64,000 nucleotides of DNA from Bemisia tabaci (taxonomy: Eukaryota > Arthropoda > Insecta > Hemiptera > Aleyrodidae), in the NCBI RefSeq assembly GCF_918797505.1, contig NC_092798.1:10739501-10803500 (forward strand), written 5' to 3'. Below are positions 36,001 through 44,700 of the stretch, one piece after another (position 1 is the stretch's first letter; the number at the start of each line of letters is the position of its first letter). The position numbers were made by a program, and so were the translations under genes. The notes under the pieces are model-generated. The model did not search any database, had not been told where the DNA came from, and was given only the letters and a program-made list of their open reading frames with translations.

Positions 36001-37017
36001 ACATTGTGATTAAGGGAGGTTCAAGCAGATCCTTGACAAATTGAATCATATCAGTGCTCGAGAGCCAAAACCGTATACCTCAAGAGCCCATCGTTCAGAG
36101 CCCTATCGTCGTATTCAAGGTACCTATTGGCTCTGAGAATCTGATAGAAAGGACAACTTTTCGGAGACCTGAAGTGAAATTTAGTGGTGAATCTTTGGTA
36201 ATGGGCCCTTGGAAGAGATTACAATGTCACATCACTGCAAAAAATATTAAATACAAAAGAAAATAACTTGCCAGTTTTAAAAATTTTGAATTACATCCGG
36301 GCGTACCTTAAAGTTTGTCCAAATCATAGAATTAGCAAGTCAATTCGTGGGGATGCGTCTATTCCATCGAGCATAGAGTTTGTTCTTACCTACCCGCGAA
36401 TACGAGGCAAAGCACTTGTTTTTCACTCAGCATCTCACCTGGTATTATTGTTCCCCTTCATTTCGCAGATTAGGCAAAAACAGCTTCTGGATGCCGAAAT
36501 GGTCGCATTTTCGGAGGTAAACTTAAAAGCGCCATTTCCTAACGATGCGCCATTTCCCAACGATGCGCCATTTCCTATAACGATGCGCCATTTCCCAACG
36601 ATGCGCCATTTTCCAACGATGCGCCATTTCCTAACGATGCGTCATTTCCTAACGATGCACCATTTCCTAAGGATAGGCCATTTCTTAACGATGTGCCATT
36701 CCTTGACGATGCGACATTTACCTAGATGGGGCTTGAAGGTCATGGTACACCTTGCCTAAATTTGCAAATTTTAATCATTTTTCCTCATCTGTTTACAGGG
36801 TTCTCGCCACGCTTTCAACGAGTCGGACCACTCGGTGTACGTCGGACGACAATCAGGCTTACTGAACACGACCCTGATGGGGGCGCCGTGTCACCTGAAC
36901 CCCCCGCCCTCGGCGCTGGAAATGTCACAAAAGTACCGTGGTTGTCAAAACCTGTCCACGCGGGACCTCATCGTCGGCACCCACGACGAGTACACGACAG
37001 AGCCGCCAGACTCATAG
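26759..37017 (+). CDS. secreted clan CD (C13/caspase-like) pseudo-protease, C-terminal 373 residues
   Basis: Five exons join in frame: 26759-27087, 28122-28275, 31626-31795, 35265-35513 and 36799-37017 (stop TAG). The first exon begins inside a codon, so the start and any signal peptide lie upstream and were not found. Residues 1-110 are cysteine-rich (9 Cys). Residues 111-300 follow the order of a clan CD fold: strand AVLLSGG, helix SLRNIFKMNDMLRKNGF, strand NIKIFFANG, then DSLVIYLHSP where C13 enzymes carry the His-Gly motif, then RRVVVVADQSFSAEL where active members carry Cys followed by Ser-Gly. The catalytic Cys is absent and the His lacks its usual Gly partner, so it is probably inactive. 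Between these lies DSDGNGKYDETE, an EF-hand-like loop. Four N-glycosylation sequons and 15 Cys suggest export. The family call is from fold pattern only. Confidence 0.7.
27088..28121 (+). other. intron of the pseudo-protease gene
   Basis: GT-AG intron of 1034 bp, AT-rich. No element or nested gene seen. Confidence 0.6.
28122..28275 (+). CDS. pseudo-protease gene, exon with first core strand and helix
   Basis: The acceptor TTTCGTTTTCAG is followed by GCG in phase 0, and the donor is GATGG/GTAAGA in phase 1. It encodes AVLLSGGWNRQLGDEG, then the helix and NIKIFFANGMNHDEM. A hydrophobic strand followed by a long amphipathic helix and a second strand is the usual opening of the C13/caspase-like fold. 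Confidence 0.8.
28535..28784. mobile_element. foldback MITE, TCGATGGCCAAAGTGCGAAA family, copy 3
   Basis: Left TCGATGGGTAAAGTGCGAAA, right ATCGCACTTTTGCCATCGA. It is flanked on both sides by TA (28533-28534 and 28785-28786), compatible with a Tc1/mariner-type insertion. Confidence 0.7.
29330..29752. mobile_element. TIR element, CTGCCGTGCTAAGGAAGAAC family, copy 1 (interrupted)
   Basis: The left arm CTGCCGTGCTAAGGAAGAAC then GCCGTATGAACCTTCAGGCG is mirrored by GTTCATACGGCGTTCTTCCT then TAGCACGACA. A retroposon tail is inserted at about 29523-29682. Other copies are at 34915, 47146 and 54516, with halves at 4380 and 32245. Confidence 0.75.
29523..29682 (-). mobile_element. 5'-truncated retroposon 3' end with 11-bp target duplication
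   Basis: Read on the minus strand, the insert ends in CTCAATAAATTCTTC followed by an A run (seen here as T 29519-29533). ATGACCATTTT occurs at both borders (29512-29522 and 29683-29693) and once in the logical empty site. A poly(A) tail, 5' truncation and a long duplication are hallmarks of LINE-driven retroposition. The 160 bp left contain no coding frame to name the clade. Confidence 0.75.
29812..29949. mobile_element. MITE, GGACTACATTTTGCAA family, diverged copy
   Basis: Left AGACTACATTTTGCAATTAG then GAACTA, right TAGTTCCTCATTGCAAAACG then TCGTCC. Compared with 48940 and 52521 the ends have drifted, and no clear duplication remains. Confidence 0.6.
30885..31043. mobile_element. hAT-type MITE, CAGCGGTTCCCAACC ends
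   Basis: Perfect 15-bp TIRs CAGCGGTTCCCAACC / GGTTGGGAACCGCTG bound 159 bp, with GCGGACCACC near each end. These ends are the known signature of a widespread animal hAT (Charlie-like) group. The flanking octamers (CTTTATAA / CTGCATGA) match at only five of eight bases, so the insertion is old. Confidence 0.8.
31626..31795 (+). CDS. pseudo-protease gene, exon with degenerate catalytic-His region and start of EF-like loop
   Basis: The acceptor CTTTTCAG leads into AG that completes a Glu codon, and the donor AACGGCAAG/GTAAAC follows a complete codon. It encodes GLDVTVYSSALKLALRYHLR, two close Cys, DSLVIYLHSPARPDG and SLLWDSDGNGK. The strand LVIYLHSP sits where active C13 enzymes have a hydrophobic strand and a catalytic His-Gly; here it is His-Ser-Pro. 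Confidence 0.8.
32245..32365. mobile_element. right half of a CTGCCGTGCTAAGG-family element
   Basis: GAAAATTTGGCAACATTCTA followed by ATGTTC and CCTTAGCACGA matches the right arm of the family. The left half is missing. Confidence 0.5.
33675..34633. mobile_element. CCCTGGTAAAAATTGGC element, copy 1, 2-bp duplication AT
   Basis: 959 bp with 17-bp perfect TIRs CCCTGGTAAAAATTGGC / GCCAATTTTTACCAGGG. Flanked by AT on both sides (33673-33674 and 34634-34635). The interior repeats AGCCGGCTA / TAGCCGGGC-like motifs and has a long internal hairpin at about 34150-34225 (CTAACAGGGATACTTCACGC against GCGTGAAGTATCCCTGTTAG). No transposase frame is present. Copies are at 42583-43498 and 63006-63974, with a fragment at 59638-59937. 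Confidence 0.85.
34661..34895. mobile_element. foldback MITE, TCGATGGCCAAAGTGCGAAA family, copy 4
   Basis: Left TGATGGCCAGAGTGCGAAAT, right TTTCACATTTTGGCCATCA. A poly(C) run of 17 (34809-34825) has expanded in its right half. Confidence 0.65.
34915..35153. mobile_element. CTGCCGTGCTAAGG-family element, copy 2 (diverged)
   Basis: The interior inverted segments AGTTGCCAAATTTCC and AAATTTGGCAACGCCT plus the outer AAATGAACATT / GGTTCATGCAG show the family layout. The outer ends have drifted. Confidence 0.55.
35265..35513 (+). CDS. pseudo-protease gene, exon with end of EF-like loop and degenerate catalytic-Cys region
   Basis: The acceptor TTGGTTTCAG is followed by TAC in phase 0. The exon encodes YDETETYTVREFLRDIQGCS, then RRVVVVADQSFSAEL and NNVVIVAAN. 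In active C13/caspase-like enzymes the strand equivalent to VVVVADQSF ends in the catalytic Cys; here Gln-Ser stands instead. The exon ends AAG/GCAAGT, a GC donor. A GT four bases on would shift the frame of the last exon into a less coding-like reading, so I prefer the GC site. Confidence 0.75.
35609..35988. mobile_element. GACGTATTTTTGCCAAACGG element, interrupted by another MITE
   Basis: Left GACGTATTTTTGCCAAACGG then AACTATGTGCA, right TGCACATAGTTATGTTTGGC then AGAAATACG. A simple copy is at 38771-38886 and a diverged one at 46996-47137. The centre is split by the element at 35667-35921. Confidence 0.7.
35667..35921. mobile_element. foldback MITE, TCGATGGCCAAAGTGCGAAA family, copy 5 (nested)
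   Basis: TCGACGGTGCAAGTCGGCAA and TTGCCGACTTTCACCGTCGA are its ends. It is flanked by TA on each side, and by ATGCATA / TATGCAT when read further. It lies inside the element at 35609-35988, so it is the younger insertion. Confidence 0.7.
36531..36722. repeat. 18-bp minisatellite, about 11 units
   Basis: Units of GCGCCATTTCCTAACGAT with single changes; one unit has two extra bases. The period of 18 keeps all frames open, which produces a spurious open frame. It ends about 76 bp before the last exon. Confidence 0.9.
36799..37017 (+). CDS. pseudo-protease gene, terminal exon
   Basis: Acceptor TCTGTTTACAG/GGT in phase 0. It encodes GSRHAFNESDHSVYVGRQSG, then NTTLMGAPCH, a Pro-rich link, EMSQKYRGCQNLSTRDLIVG and THDEYTTEPPDS, then TAG. 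Codons are strongly GC-ending. Three of the four sequons (NES, NTT, NLS) are here. The stop lies in the first unit of the 116-bp array that follows. Confidence 0.75.
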   Translation, partial: GSRHAFNESDHSVYVGRQSGLLNTTLMGAPCHLNPPPSALEMSQKYRGCQNLSTRDLIVGTHDEYTTEPPDS

Positions 37018-37027
37018 ATTCACCACG

Positions 37028-37490
37028 AAGGTCACTCGGCTTGATCGACAGGTTTCAGAGGTCCCGAGTTGATTTTTTAGGTTCGAACCTGTCCATCACG
37101 AATGGATCGTTCGCATATAATCGAGCTGCGAAACTCGTAGGTTAACCTGATCGATATGATGGACAGGCTCTAAGTGCCTCAGGTTGTTATCAGGTTGTTT
37201 GAACCTGTTTGTTACGTGCTGAGCGCTCGCCCCTGATCAAGCTGCAAATCTCGTAGATTAACCTGATCGATATGATGGACAGGCTCTAAGTGCCTCAGGT
37301 TGTTATCAGGTTTTTTGAACCTGTTTGTCATGTGCCGAGCGCTCGCACTTGATCAGGGAGGCAGATTCATACATGAACCTGATGGGCAGGTTCCAAGTGG
37401 CTCAGGTTCCTATCAGGTTGTTCAAACCTGTTTGTCACAAATTGATCGTCTTGCCATGACTGGTGCTTACAATCTCATGAATTGGCCCCG
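37028..37490. repeat. 116-bp tandem array at the 3' end of the pseudo-protease gene
   Basis: About four units with CTGATCGATATGATGGACAG, CTCAGGTTGTTATCAGGTT and TTGAACCTGTTTGT. Units start at 37144, 37260 and 37376, with a diverged first unit from about 37028. The sequence around the stop (AGACTCATAGATTCACC) resembles the unit boundary (AAATCTCGTAGATTAACC). It would form the start of the 3' UTR. Confidence 0.85.
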
Positions 37491-38770
37491 GGCGTGTCGG
37501 AGCAGGTTTAGAAATATGTAGGGGAAATTGATGCTTTTTTGCACTTACGACCATTTTTGATTTGCCACGACCTAATTTTCAAATACGTTACAAGTTGTAT
37601 TGTTCCTCAGTTAAGTATGTATTGTTAGTGGTCCTTCTTTAGTTACAAAATGTCCGATGTCCAAATGTGCAATGTGTGCCCGGACCATCAGATTGTCGTG
37701 ACCGTCCCTTTATGCCCTGCCTGATCAATGGATAATTTAGAAAGGCGCATTCTTCGCAGTTATTGAAGAACCTGGAGGATCATTGGTTTTACTCACACGA
37801 TCCAGTAATCCGGGGTGTGAGTGTTGCTTTCTATAGTCTGATGGACAGGTTTTGAACAGTTCGCGCTGAAGGGTCTCCTGCTTTGTCACTGGTAGCTCCG
37901 CACATGACGGAGTAAATTTACTATTTTGTAAGTAAGGGCAAACTTTTGAATTTTTGAACTTACGACCATTTTTGATTTGCCACGGATCCTATTTTCAGAG
38001 ACTTTATAAATTGTATTGTTATTCAGCTAAGTACCTATTGTCAATGGCCCTTCTGTAGTTACAAAATGTGTGGTACCGTAAATTTTGGTTTTTCCACAGG
38101 TCTTCAAGCAATTGAATTAGACTTGAGGGATATTTGTTTTGGAATCGCTACATGTCATTGAAGAGCATTTATTTTGCAGAATATGGCATGATGCGATTTG
38201 TACTTTCTCGGAAGAACGCGTTCTTCAACAAAAGAGCGTACAAGCCTCCGTCCTTTTCGTTCCCCTCTGAAATAATATGCGCCACTCACATGCTGCGGTA
38301 ATAATACGATGAAATTGCGACGGTCAGTTTCGCTGTATGTATCTGTAGATACATACAGAATACATGTAGATTGTAGAGAAATCCAGATTATTGCCGAGTT
38401 CTTACTGCTTCAGTCACGTCTCTCAAACGATCATGTGATTTGAAGAAGGAATTAGCATTCATTAAACGCGACCATCTATGTACTAATACTTATACTGTAG
38501 ACTTATTGTTAGTTCCATGGCTAAAATTAAGTTTTTCGAATTCTTCTGAATTTATGACCTGTAACCTGAGTTGGCACTAATCTTAATTATTAGTCCATGC
38601 TGCGCATGGTTGGTTATATTTCCCTGATACAGGATGTAATCCTGCAATACCTTGTGAATATGTAAATAAGTGTTTTCAATTTTGTAATAACATTATTTTG
38701 GCGTTCCTTCTCTACCTAACTGAAATCCAGAATTAAAATATTAGAGTCGATAAAATTCTGTATGACAAAT
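37491..38770 (+). other. probable 3' UTR and downstream DNA, no gene seen
   Basis: Two diverged copies of ACCATTTTTGATTTGCCACG lie at about 37550 and 37968, about 418 bp apart, so the region is partly duplicated. I could not choose a polyadenylation site; an ATTAAA is near 38732. Confidence 0.4.
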
Positions 38771-38886
38771 GGACGTATTTCTGCCAAACGGAACTATATG
38801 CATTGAGATATGAGCCCTGAGGTCCATAAGAATACATGCATAACAGGGCTCATAATGCACATAGTTCTCTTTGGCAGAAATACGTT
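38771..38886. mobile_element. GGACGTATTTCTGCCAAACG element, simple copy
   Basis: GGACGTATTTCTGCCAAACG then GAACTATATGCA against TGCACATAGTTCTCTTTGGC then AGAAATACG. The centre GAGCCCTGAGG / ACAGGGCTC is also paired. It serves as the uninterrupted reference for 35609-35988. Confidence 0.7.
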
Positions 38887-40902
38887 TAAATACTCATTAT
38901 ATGAGATCACTAAGACACCATCCATAGATATTGAGATATTATCCAGAGATTGTGCGATATCACTTGAGATGAAAAAAAAGATGAGAGTGAAGTAGATTTC
39001 TCATTCTCTTCTTTTCCAATTTATTATTCGGTGACACTCATTTTTAAGATTTCGATGTATTTTCCATGGCTTATGCTGTCTTTTAACCTTATTTGAAACC
39101 TATCACTAACTTTTGCTGTCGTAGGTAAATTTTGAAAGAAGTCGTTCGTTCGACGTTTGAGATGAACGCAGGGATTTCGTTTGTCTCATTCCCTTGTGGA
39201 CAATTGTCCCTGTAGAAATTTCAAGTTTCATTTCAGCTAACGTAACTGGATTTCAGTTTTTTTTAATTTTAACGGTTTGTTGTGTAAATAGAAAGTTTTT
39301 GTTCTAAACATATTAAATATGTTGTATTATTTTTGGATTTTTAAATCATTTTTTTAAAGTATGATTAAAATTTAAGTGGATGACATTATTTTGGTGTTTC
39401 ATTGCAAGACTTAAGTTACCAAGAATGTACGAATCCTCTAAAGATCCAGAGAATTTTCTGCGCTGATGTCGCCGACACATACCATACCCTCTGCCTGTCC
39501 CCTCGAAGTTTGAAAATACAATTTCACTTATAAAAAGAGTGTTACATTCAAAAAAGAATCCAAGCAATTGATAAGATTTTCAGAGCTAATGTGATTGTTA
39601 AAAAGGTTCAATGGGTCAGTTGCGCTGGTCACAGAATCGTATTTTGTTGCCTGATTCTGGTAAATTTGCTAAAAATAATAAGATCTGTCCAAACAGCAAC
39701 TTTCTACTTGAATATTGACCGAGATATGGAGCTAGATATAGCTAATGGAAAAGAACCAAGCATCAAAACACGCGATTCTAAGACAAGCGCAACTGACTCA
39801 TCCACAATTTCAAGGTACCTAGTTGAAATACTTCGTCAAAGTGCCAAGAGCAATATAACTTTTTTTGGACCTAAAAATGAAACATAAAAAATGAGGACAT
39901 ATCTATGTGAAAATGATACGTTGAAAAAACGCACAGTATCTAGTCTTCTGAAAAGGAGGAATTGCTTGTCGGGGGTATAGTAATAAAAACAATTTTTTTT
40001 TATTCGATCACAGAAATGTATTTCGAATTCATATTATCAGTCTAGTCTCTACGAACAGAATTAAACAAACACAAGCACCTAATAGGTGAAATAAGTACAT
40101 TAAAATAATCGGGTTGAAATAATTGGGTTTATAAAAAAAGTTTTTAGAAAACGATATGTAAGTCTGAAAAAATATAGGTAATTAATTGATCCAAAAATCA
40201 GAATACTGAATAAACACAATTCAGCTCTCCACTGGATATACCCATCCATAAATTCAAAACATGAGAGGTCTAAGTAGAACTAATTGCAGGTTTAAAATGT
40301 TATGTTTTTCCGCTAAAAAACGCAGCTTACAACAATTGTGAGATATCATTGGTTAATACGTCAAATTAGAAAAAAGAGTTAAATAATACTCATTCATGTT
40401 GGTATAGAAGATGCTGAGCCTAAGATTATTTTTCTCGGGTTTCTCTAGAATTTATAGTAATATTTTCAGTAGTATAAAACCGGGGATTTTTGAGCGAAAG
40501 TTTTAACATTTCAAGGAATACTTAACAAACAAAAATTGTCTCTGAACGCAATGAAGGGCCCGTGCCTACATGTACACAGCTATCACTATGCTTTCACCAT
40601 AAAAGTTCAATTTTTAATGAAACTAAGTTTTATCCACCTGCGGGCCTTATTCAACCGTATCTACCACAGTGTGGAAAAACCTCGTAAAAGCCGTTGGCCC
40701 GTTGCCAACTTGCCTTTGGTAAAATAAAAATGTACGGGCAAACTCTTGGGTGCTTTTCTAAATTGTATTCGCACTTTGATGTGAAACGTACAAAATTCAA
40801 GGAAAAGTATTCATTAATTTCGTCAAAAATGATATCTTGTACCAGGGGTTTAGAGCAATTTTCGAAATTTCATATCACGCACACACGGGACGAGTCAATT
40901 GA
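38887..40902. other. gene-free stretch
   Basis: AT-rich. One frame (39591-39887) is open and bordered by splice-like sites (TTTTCAG near 39581, TTCAAG/GTACCT near 39821), but its AT-ending codons and lack of recognisable protein leave it unsupported. Confidence 0.4.
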
Positions 40903-41060
40903 GGACGTCGAGCATGATATATAGATTGATCCGCCATTTAAACCTATGGAAAAGTATCGATAAACAGGGTGTTCGCAACAGACACCTTAATAATCGATTC
41001 TTCACCACAGCTTCAAATGGGGGCAATATCGATAATCGATCATTAACGCCTCGCCACCGC
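40903..41060. mobile_element. diverged hAT-like element related to 50587-50740
   Basis: It shares GCCATTTAAACCTATGG, GGGTGTTCGCAAC, CACCTTAATAATCGATTCTT and CGATAATCGATCATT with the intact copy. The left terminus is too diverged to define a duplication. Confidence 0.5.
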
Positions 41061-41074
41061 CACCGGTACGAGGG

Positions 41075-41266
41075 ACTTAAACGACAAGACGCGTGAGCGG
41101 GGTTTCCGCTTTTTTAAATAGTACGTGGTTAAAGTTTCAAATTACAGGTAGCCTCGAGGCGGGAAGAAAGTTTCAATTCATTTTTTTATGCTTAAACTTG
41201 GAATTAAGAGGTGAATGTTTCACGGAGTATATTTTAAGACTAGTTTTAGTTGGAATAATCAATTTC

Positions 41267-41304
<38 letters not shown>

Positions 41305-41330
41305 GGACTTATGTGTCTTGTCCTTTACGC
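41075..41330. mobile_element. GGACAAGGCGCATAAGTGCA-family element with poly(T) expansion
   Basis: The left end ACGACAAGACGCGTGAGC and the right end CTTATGTGTCTTGTCC pair loosely, and TATTTTAAGACTAGTTTTAG matches 7050. A run of 31 T (41270-41300) fills the place where the 6891 copy has TTTTTTC. Confidence 0.55.
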
Positions 41331-42178
41331 ACTTCGTACGTTCCACCATCTTCTTCAATGAAAAATGCAAAAGTTTGAAAGTGATTCCATTCGTTTTCTC
41401 TTTTAACCTTTTTCACGAGGCACCCCTAAGAAACGTGAAGGAAAGAAATAAACGTAAAGAAATAAAGCAGACAAATTAGCAGTTAGAATCAAACATTTCG
41501 TGTCCGATCTCTCCCAACGACTTTTCCCACTGTACGGTGTTTTTCAGATGAACCCCGATGGCAAGCGAGAAACAGCGCATTTTTAATTGGAAGGCGCTGG
41601 GAACCCACCTTTTGCAACTGTACGCGCTGGCTACTGCTCATGATTTTCAATGTTAATTTAATGCGTAACATACATAATAAACCCTAAACCCGCGTCTAAA
41701 GACCGTAAAATGGTCGAGGAGCCGTAAAAAACGTTATAAAATCGCTAGGAGTGCGCGCGCTTTTTACGATTCGAACGCGAAGTCGCGTAGGCTCCTCGCG
41801 GGGCCCGGGACTTGCAAAAACCACTCAACGGGCAATAATTGAAACAGCCTCCCGCTTTAAAACTGCAGGCCTTTTATGTCGCTCGTAAAAGTTCGCTTCA
41901 ATTGCGCCAAATGCTGATGAATACGAGAGGGTTCGGCACTATCCGGTTCATATTTTCCGTGAGGGCGGATGGAAAGGGTTGGAGGGGGAGGGGGTTAGGT
42001 GATATTAACCCATTGTTGGGGGGGAGTTTTGTTTGGACAAAGGCCGGCCTTAATCTGAATTTACGGAGTAAACACCCACGGCATGAGATTTGCGACGGGT
42101 TTTGCAGGGGAGAATTTGCACGAGAAAATGTTGTTGATTCATAGAGTCGTTTCCCTCACGAAAGAACGTAACTACATC
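41331..42178. other. gene-free stretch
   Basis: It includes a CpG-rich patch at about 41690-41820. No supported gene. Confidence 0.4.
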
Positions 42179-42456
42179 TGTGGACTGATTATTGACATTG
42201 ATAGACAAAGCTATAGACAAAGAAGACATGGGGGGTATGGAGCGATCCTATCGGTTGAAATGTGTGGTTCTTATAGACTAAGGGAGAAAATGATAGACTA
42301 ACTGTCGGGTTTCTCGTGGGTTGCCGTTAGTTAGTCTATTCCTACTGCCTTTGTCCAGTGTAGGTAACCACCAGCTTCCACCAATAGGTTCCCTCCATAT
42401 CGCTTTTGTCATCTTTGTCTATAGCTTTGTCTATCAATTTCAATAGTTGGCCCGCA
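42179..42456. mobile_element. foldback MITE, GCGGGCTGATTATTGAAATT family, copy 4
   Basis: ACTGATTATTGACATTGATA against TATCAATTTCAATAGTTGGC, with ATAGACAAAGCTATAGACAA / TTGTCTATAGCTTTGTCTAT inside. This is the best-preserved copy. Confidence 0.8.
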
Positions 42457-42467
42457 GAGGGGCTTGG

Positions 42468-42492
42468 AGGACAAGGCGCATAAGTGCAGTTT
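42468..42492. mobile_element. isolated GGACAAGGCGCATAAGTGCA end
   Basis: GAGGACAAGGCGCATAAGTG then CAGTTT matches one TIR of the 6891 element exactly; no partner end is nearby. Confidence 0.5.
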
Positions 42493-42514
42493 GGAAAACA
42501 TTCAGATAATAATG

Positions 42515-43665
42515 AACTGGTATAAAAAACACATTGGATCTAGAGTTCAGACTCTTAAAAACATCGACAAGAAAAAGTACTCCCCTGGTAAAAATTGGCG
42601 ATAGGAGCTGCGTTTCAAAATACCATAGGAGTTCTTACAGCCGACTATAAAAGGCTATTGAAAATCATATAGCTGGCTGTAGAAAGCGGAGCAAATCATA
42701 CAGCCGGGCTATACGAAGCTATAAAAAATTATACAGTCGGACTAAAGTTCCTATCGCCGGGCTTTACACTTTATCGCCATTGGCTATAAAAGGCTATAAG
42801 AAATTGTGTAGAAATTCGTGTGCTTTGGAAATCATTAAGTTTGATATGGAACTACCTTAATGTTTACAAAACACACGTTATATTTTACTTTAAAACATAT
42901 TTTTGTTCATCAATTAAAATGAGTATAATCCATACAGGATGTGCAAACATTTCAAAATCATGAGTTGAATAACGCTGACTCCGCGAGATTAAATATTAGA
43001 TCCTAACACAAAGCGGAACGGCGACGCACTGGCGCCTACAAACCTAACAGGGATACTTCACGCATTGCGCAACGCGTGAAGTATCCCTGCTAGGTTTGTG
43101 GGCGCCAATGCGCGCTCCGCACTGGCCGCCCGCCCGCCGCGTCGCAGCGTGCCATGGCGCTTGGAGCAACTATTTCACACCAGAGGTATTGCACAGTATC
43201 ATAAGAAATTGAGGGCGCTCCAACATATAAAGAATGACAGGCATCCTTCAAAAGTACGGAGCTTTCCTCGCAAAATAAATCAAGATACTACGGCACAAAA
43301 AGAGAGCGGTAGTCCAAAAACTAACTCAGTATCCGTATTTAGTAACGTTTAGCATAAACTTTATCGTCTGGCTGCCATCGGCTATAAAAGGCTATAAGAA
43401 ATTGTGCAGCCGGCTATAGAAGCTATTGGAAATCTTACAGCCGGCCGTAGGTCAATGATATTTTGGAACACAGATTCTACTGCCAATTTTTACCAAGGTC
43501 TTGATTCATCAATCAGAATCTAGCTTAAATCAAGAACCAAGCCTTTTGATTTAAGCGGTTTTCGTTTTGATTCACGCAAAAATCCGATCGAATCAAAAGT
43601 ATTTTTTCTTGTCGATGTTTTCATGAGTCTGGACTCTAGATCCAATATGTTTTTTTTTTCCAGTG
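42515..43665. mobile_element. CACTGG-ended CACTA-like MITE interrupted by a CCCTGG element
   Basis: The left arm (ACACATTGGATCTAGAG ... AAGTACTC) and the right arm (GAGTCTGGACTCTAGATCC ... TTTCCAGTG) are those of 45397-45625. The arm is cut at TC by the element at 42583-43498, and TC resumes after it. The outer flanks both show TG. Confidence 0.8.
42583..43498. mobile_element. CCCTGGTAAAAATTGGC element, copy 2, 2-bp duplication TC (nested)
   Basis: 916 bp, ends CCCTGGTAAAAATTGGC and GCCAATTTTTACCAAGG, flanked by TC at 42581-42582 and 43499-43500. The empty sequence GTACTCTTGATTC is seen in the copy at 45397-45625. It has the same internal hairpin as copy 1. Confidence 0.85.
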
Positions 43666-44080
43666 TGATTTTAAGTAAAACTTGTCTCCATGCATGTTCT
43701 ATACACTTACAACACGAAGGAATCAAGGCACATCACGATCTTACCAAGGAAAAAATATTTGAATTTATATTCCTCCGCGAGATGCAACGTTACGGATAAA
43801 GTTCAACCTTTCTTTTCACATTCAAAAGATTCTCTCTCGACTTCGAATTTTTCACAGGAGAGAATGTGCGACCACAAATTTAAGCTCAAAACTACTCCTA
43901 ACTCATTTTTTCTTCGAAACGTGACCTGGTTCCTTCGTTTAATTTGGTCGCATTGTCTTTGGTGGAGTCGATGCCGGGTTGTATGATAAAATTTGTATAT
44001 TTCAGCTGAGGGCTAGATGGACCGTGTTGAACAGAGGGGCCAAGCCACACCAGCTATTGCCGAATTCAATTTGACCGTTT

Positions 44081-44700
44081 AATTTTTTACATGAAAACGG
44101 TTGTGTGGATTTTTGTGCAAATTTCAGTGAATATTCTGCATAGTACGAGGCAAATTCCCTCAAAATTTTCTAAGAAACCCACACAAACGCTCTCTTGTAA
44201 AACATTAAATTGCCCAGTTAAAGGCAATAATAATTTATGTGGTTTCGTTCCTTCTTACTAAACGCGGTCCTACCTAACATGATTTTTACACGAAAACGGT
44301 TGTGCGGATTTTTTTGTCAATTCAAGTGAATTTTCTGCATCACTGGAAAAAAAAAAACACACATTGTATCTGGAGTCCAGACTCTTGAAAACATTGACAA
44401 GAAAAGACTCTTGATTCAAGCAGATTTAAGCTTAAATCAAAAGGAAATCCGCTCAAATTAAGAGGCTTGGTTCTTAATTTAAGCTTAAATCTGATTGAAT
44501 CAAGAGTATTTTTTCTTGTCGATGTTTTTAAGAGTCTGAACTCTAGATTAAATGTGTTTTTTTCCAGTGCATAGTACAGAGCAGATTCCTTAAAATTTTC
44601 AAAGGCAAACGTGCTCTTGTAGAAAATTAAATTACCCTGTTGAATTTGGCAATAATTGATGAGGTTTGGTTCCTTACTGCCAGACGCGGTCCAAATAGGG
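44081..44700. repeat. 200-bp tandem duplication, second unit carrying an insertion
   Basis: Unit 1 (about 44081-44273) and unit 2 (about 44274-44700) share CGAAAACGGTTGTG, GAATTTTCTGCATAGTAC, CAAAATTTTC, GCTCTCTTGTA-like and AAACGCGGTCC-like sequence. Unit 2 is longer because of the element at 44341-44569. Confidence 0.8.
44341..44569. mobile_element. CACTA-like MITE, copy with 3-bp duplication CAT
   Basis: 229 bp from CACTGGAAAA to TTTTTCCAGTG, nearly a full palindrome. CAT flanks both ends. Unit 1 of the surrounding duplication keeps the uninterrupted TTCTGCATAGTACG, so target and duplication are directly visible. Confidence 0.9.

Larger units (their letters stand above)
35514..36798 (+). 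other. GC-AG intron with nested MITEs and an 18-bp minisatellite
   Basis: 1285-bp intron from the GC donor to the acceptor CTGTTTACAG. It contains the nested pair at 35609-35988 and the minisatellite at 36531-36722. Confidence 0.55.

Noticed and set aside
36268..36759. 163-residue plus-strand open frame
   Set aside because: About 60 of its codons are the 18-bp minisatellite, which is open in every frame. There is no start context or codon bias in the rest.
36726..37145. 139-residue open frame over the last pseudo-protease exon
   Set aside because: It is the +1 shadow of a GC-rich exon. The frame that continues from exon 35265-35513 via the GC donor has clear coding bias and a sensible stop.
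39591..39887. 98-residue plus-strand frame with splice-like borders
   Set aside because: AT-ending codons like the background and no recognisable protein. The splice-like sites are within chance expectation.
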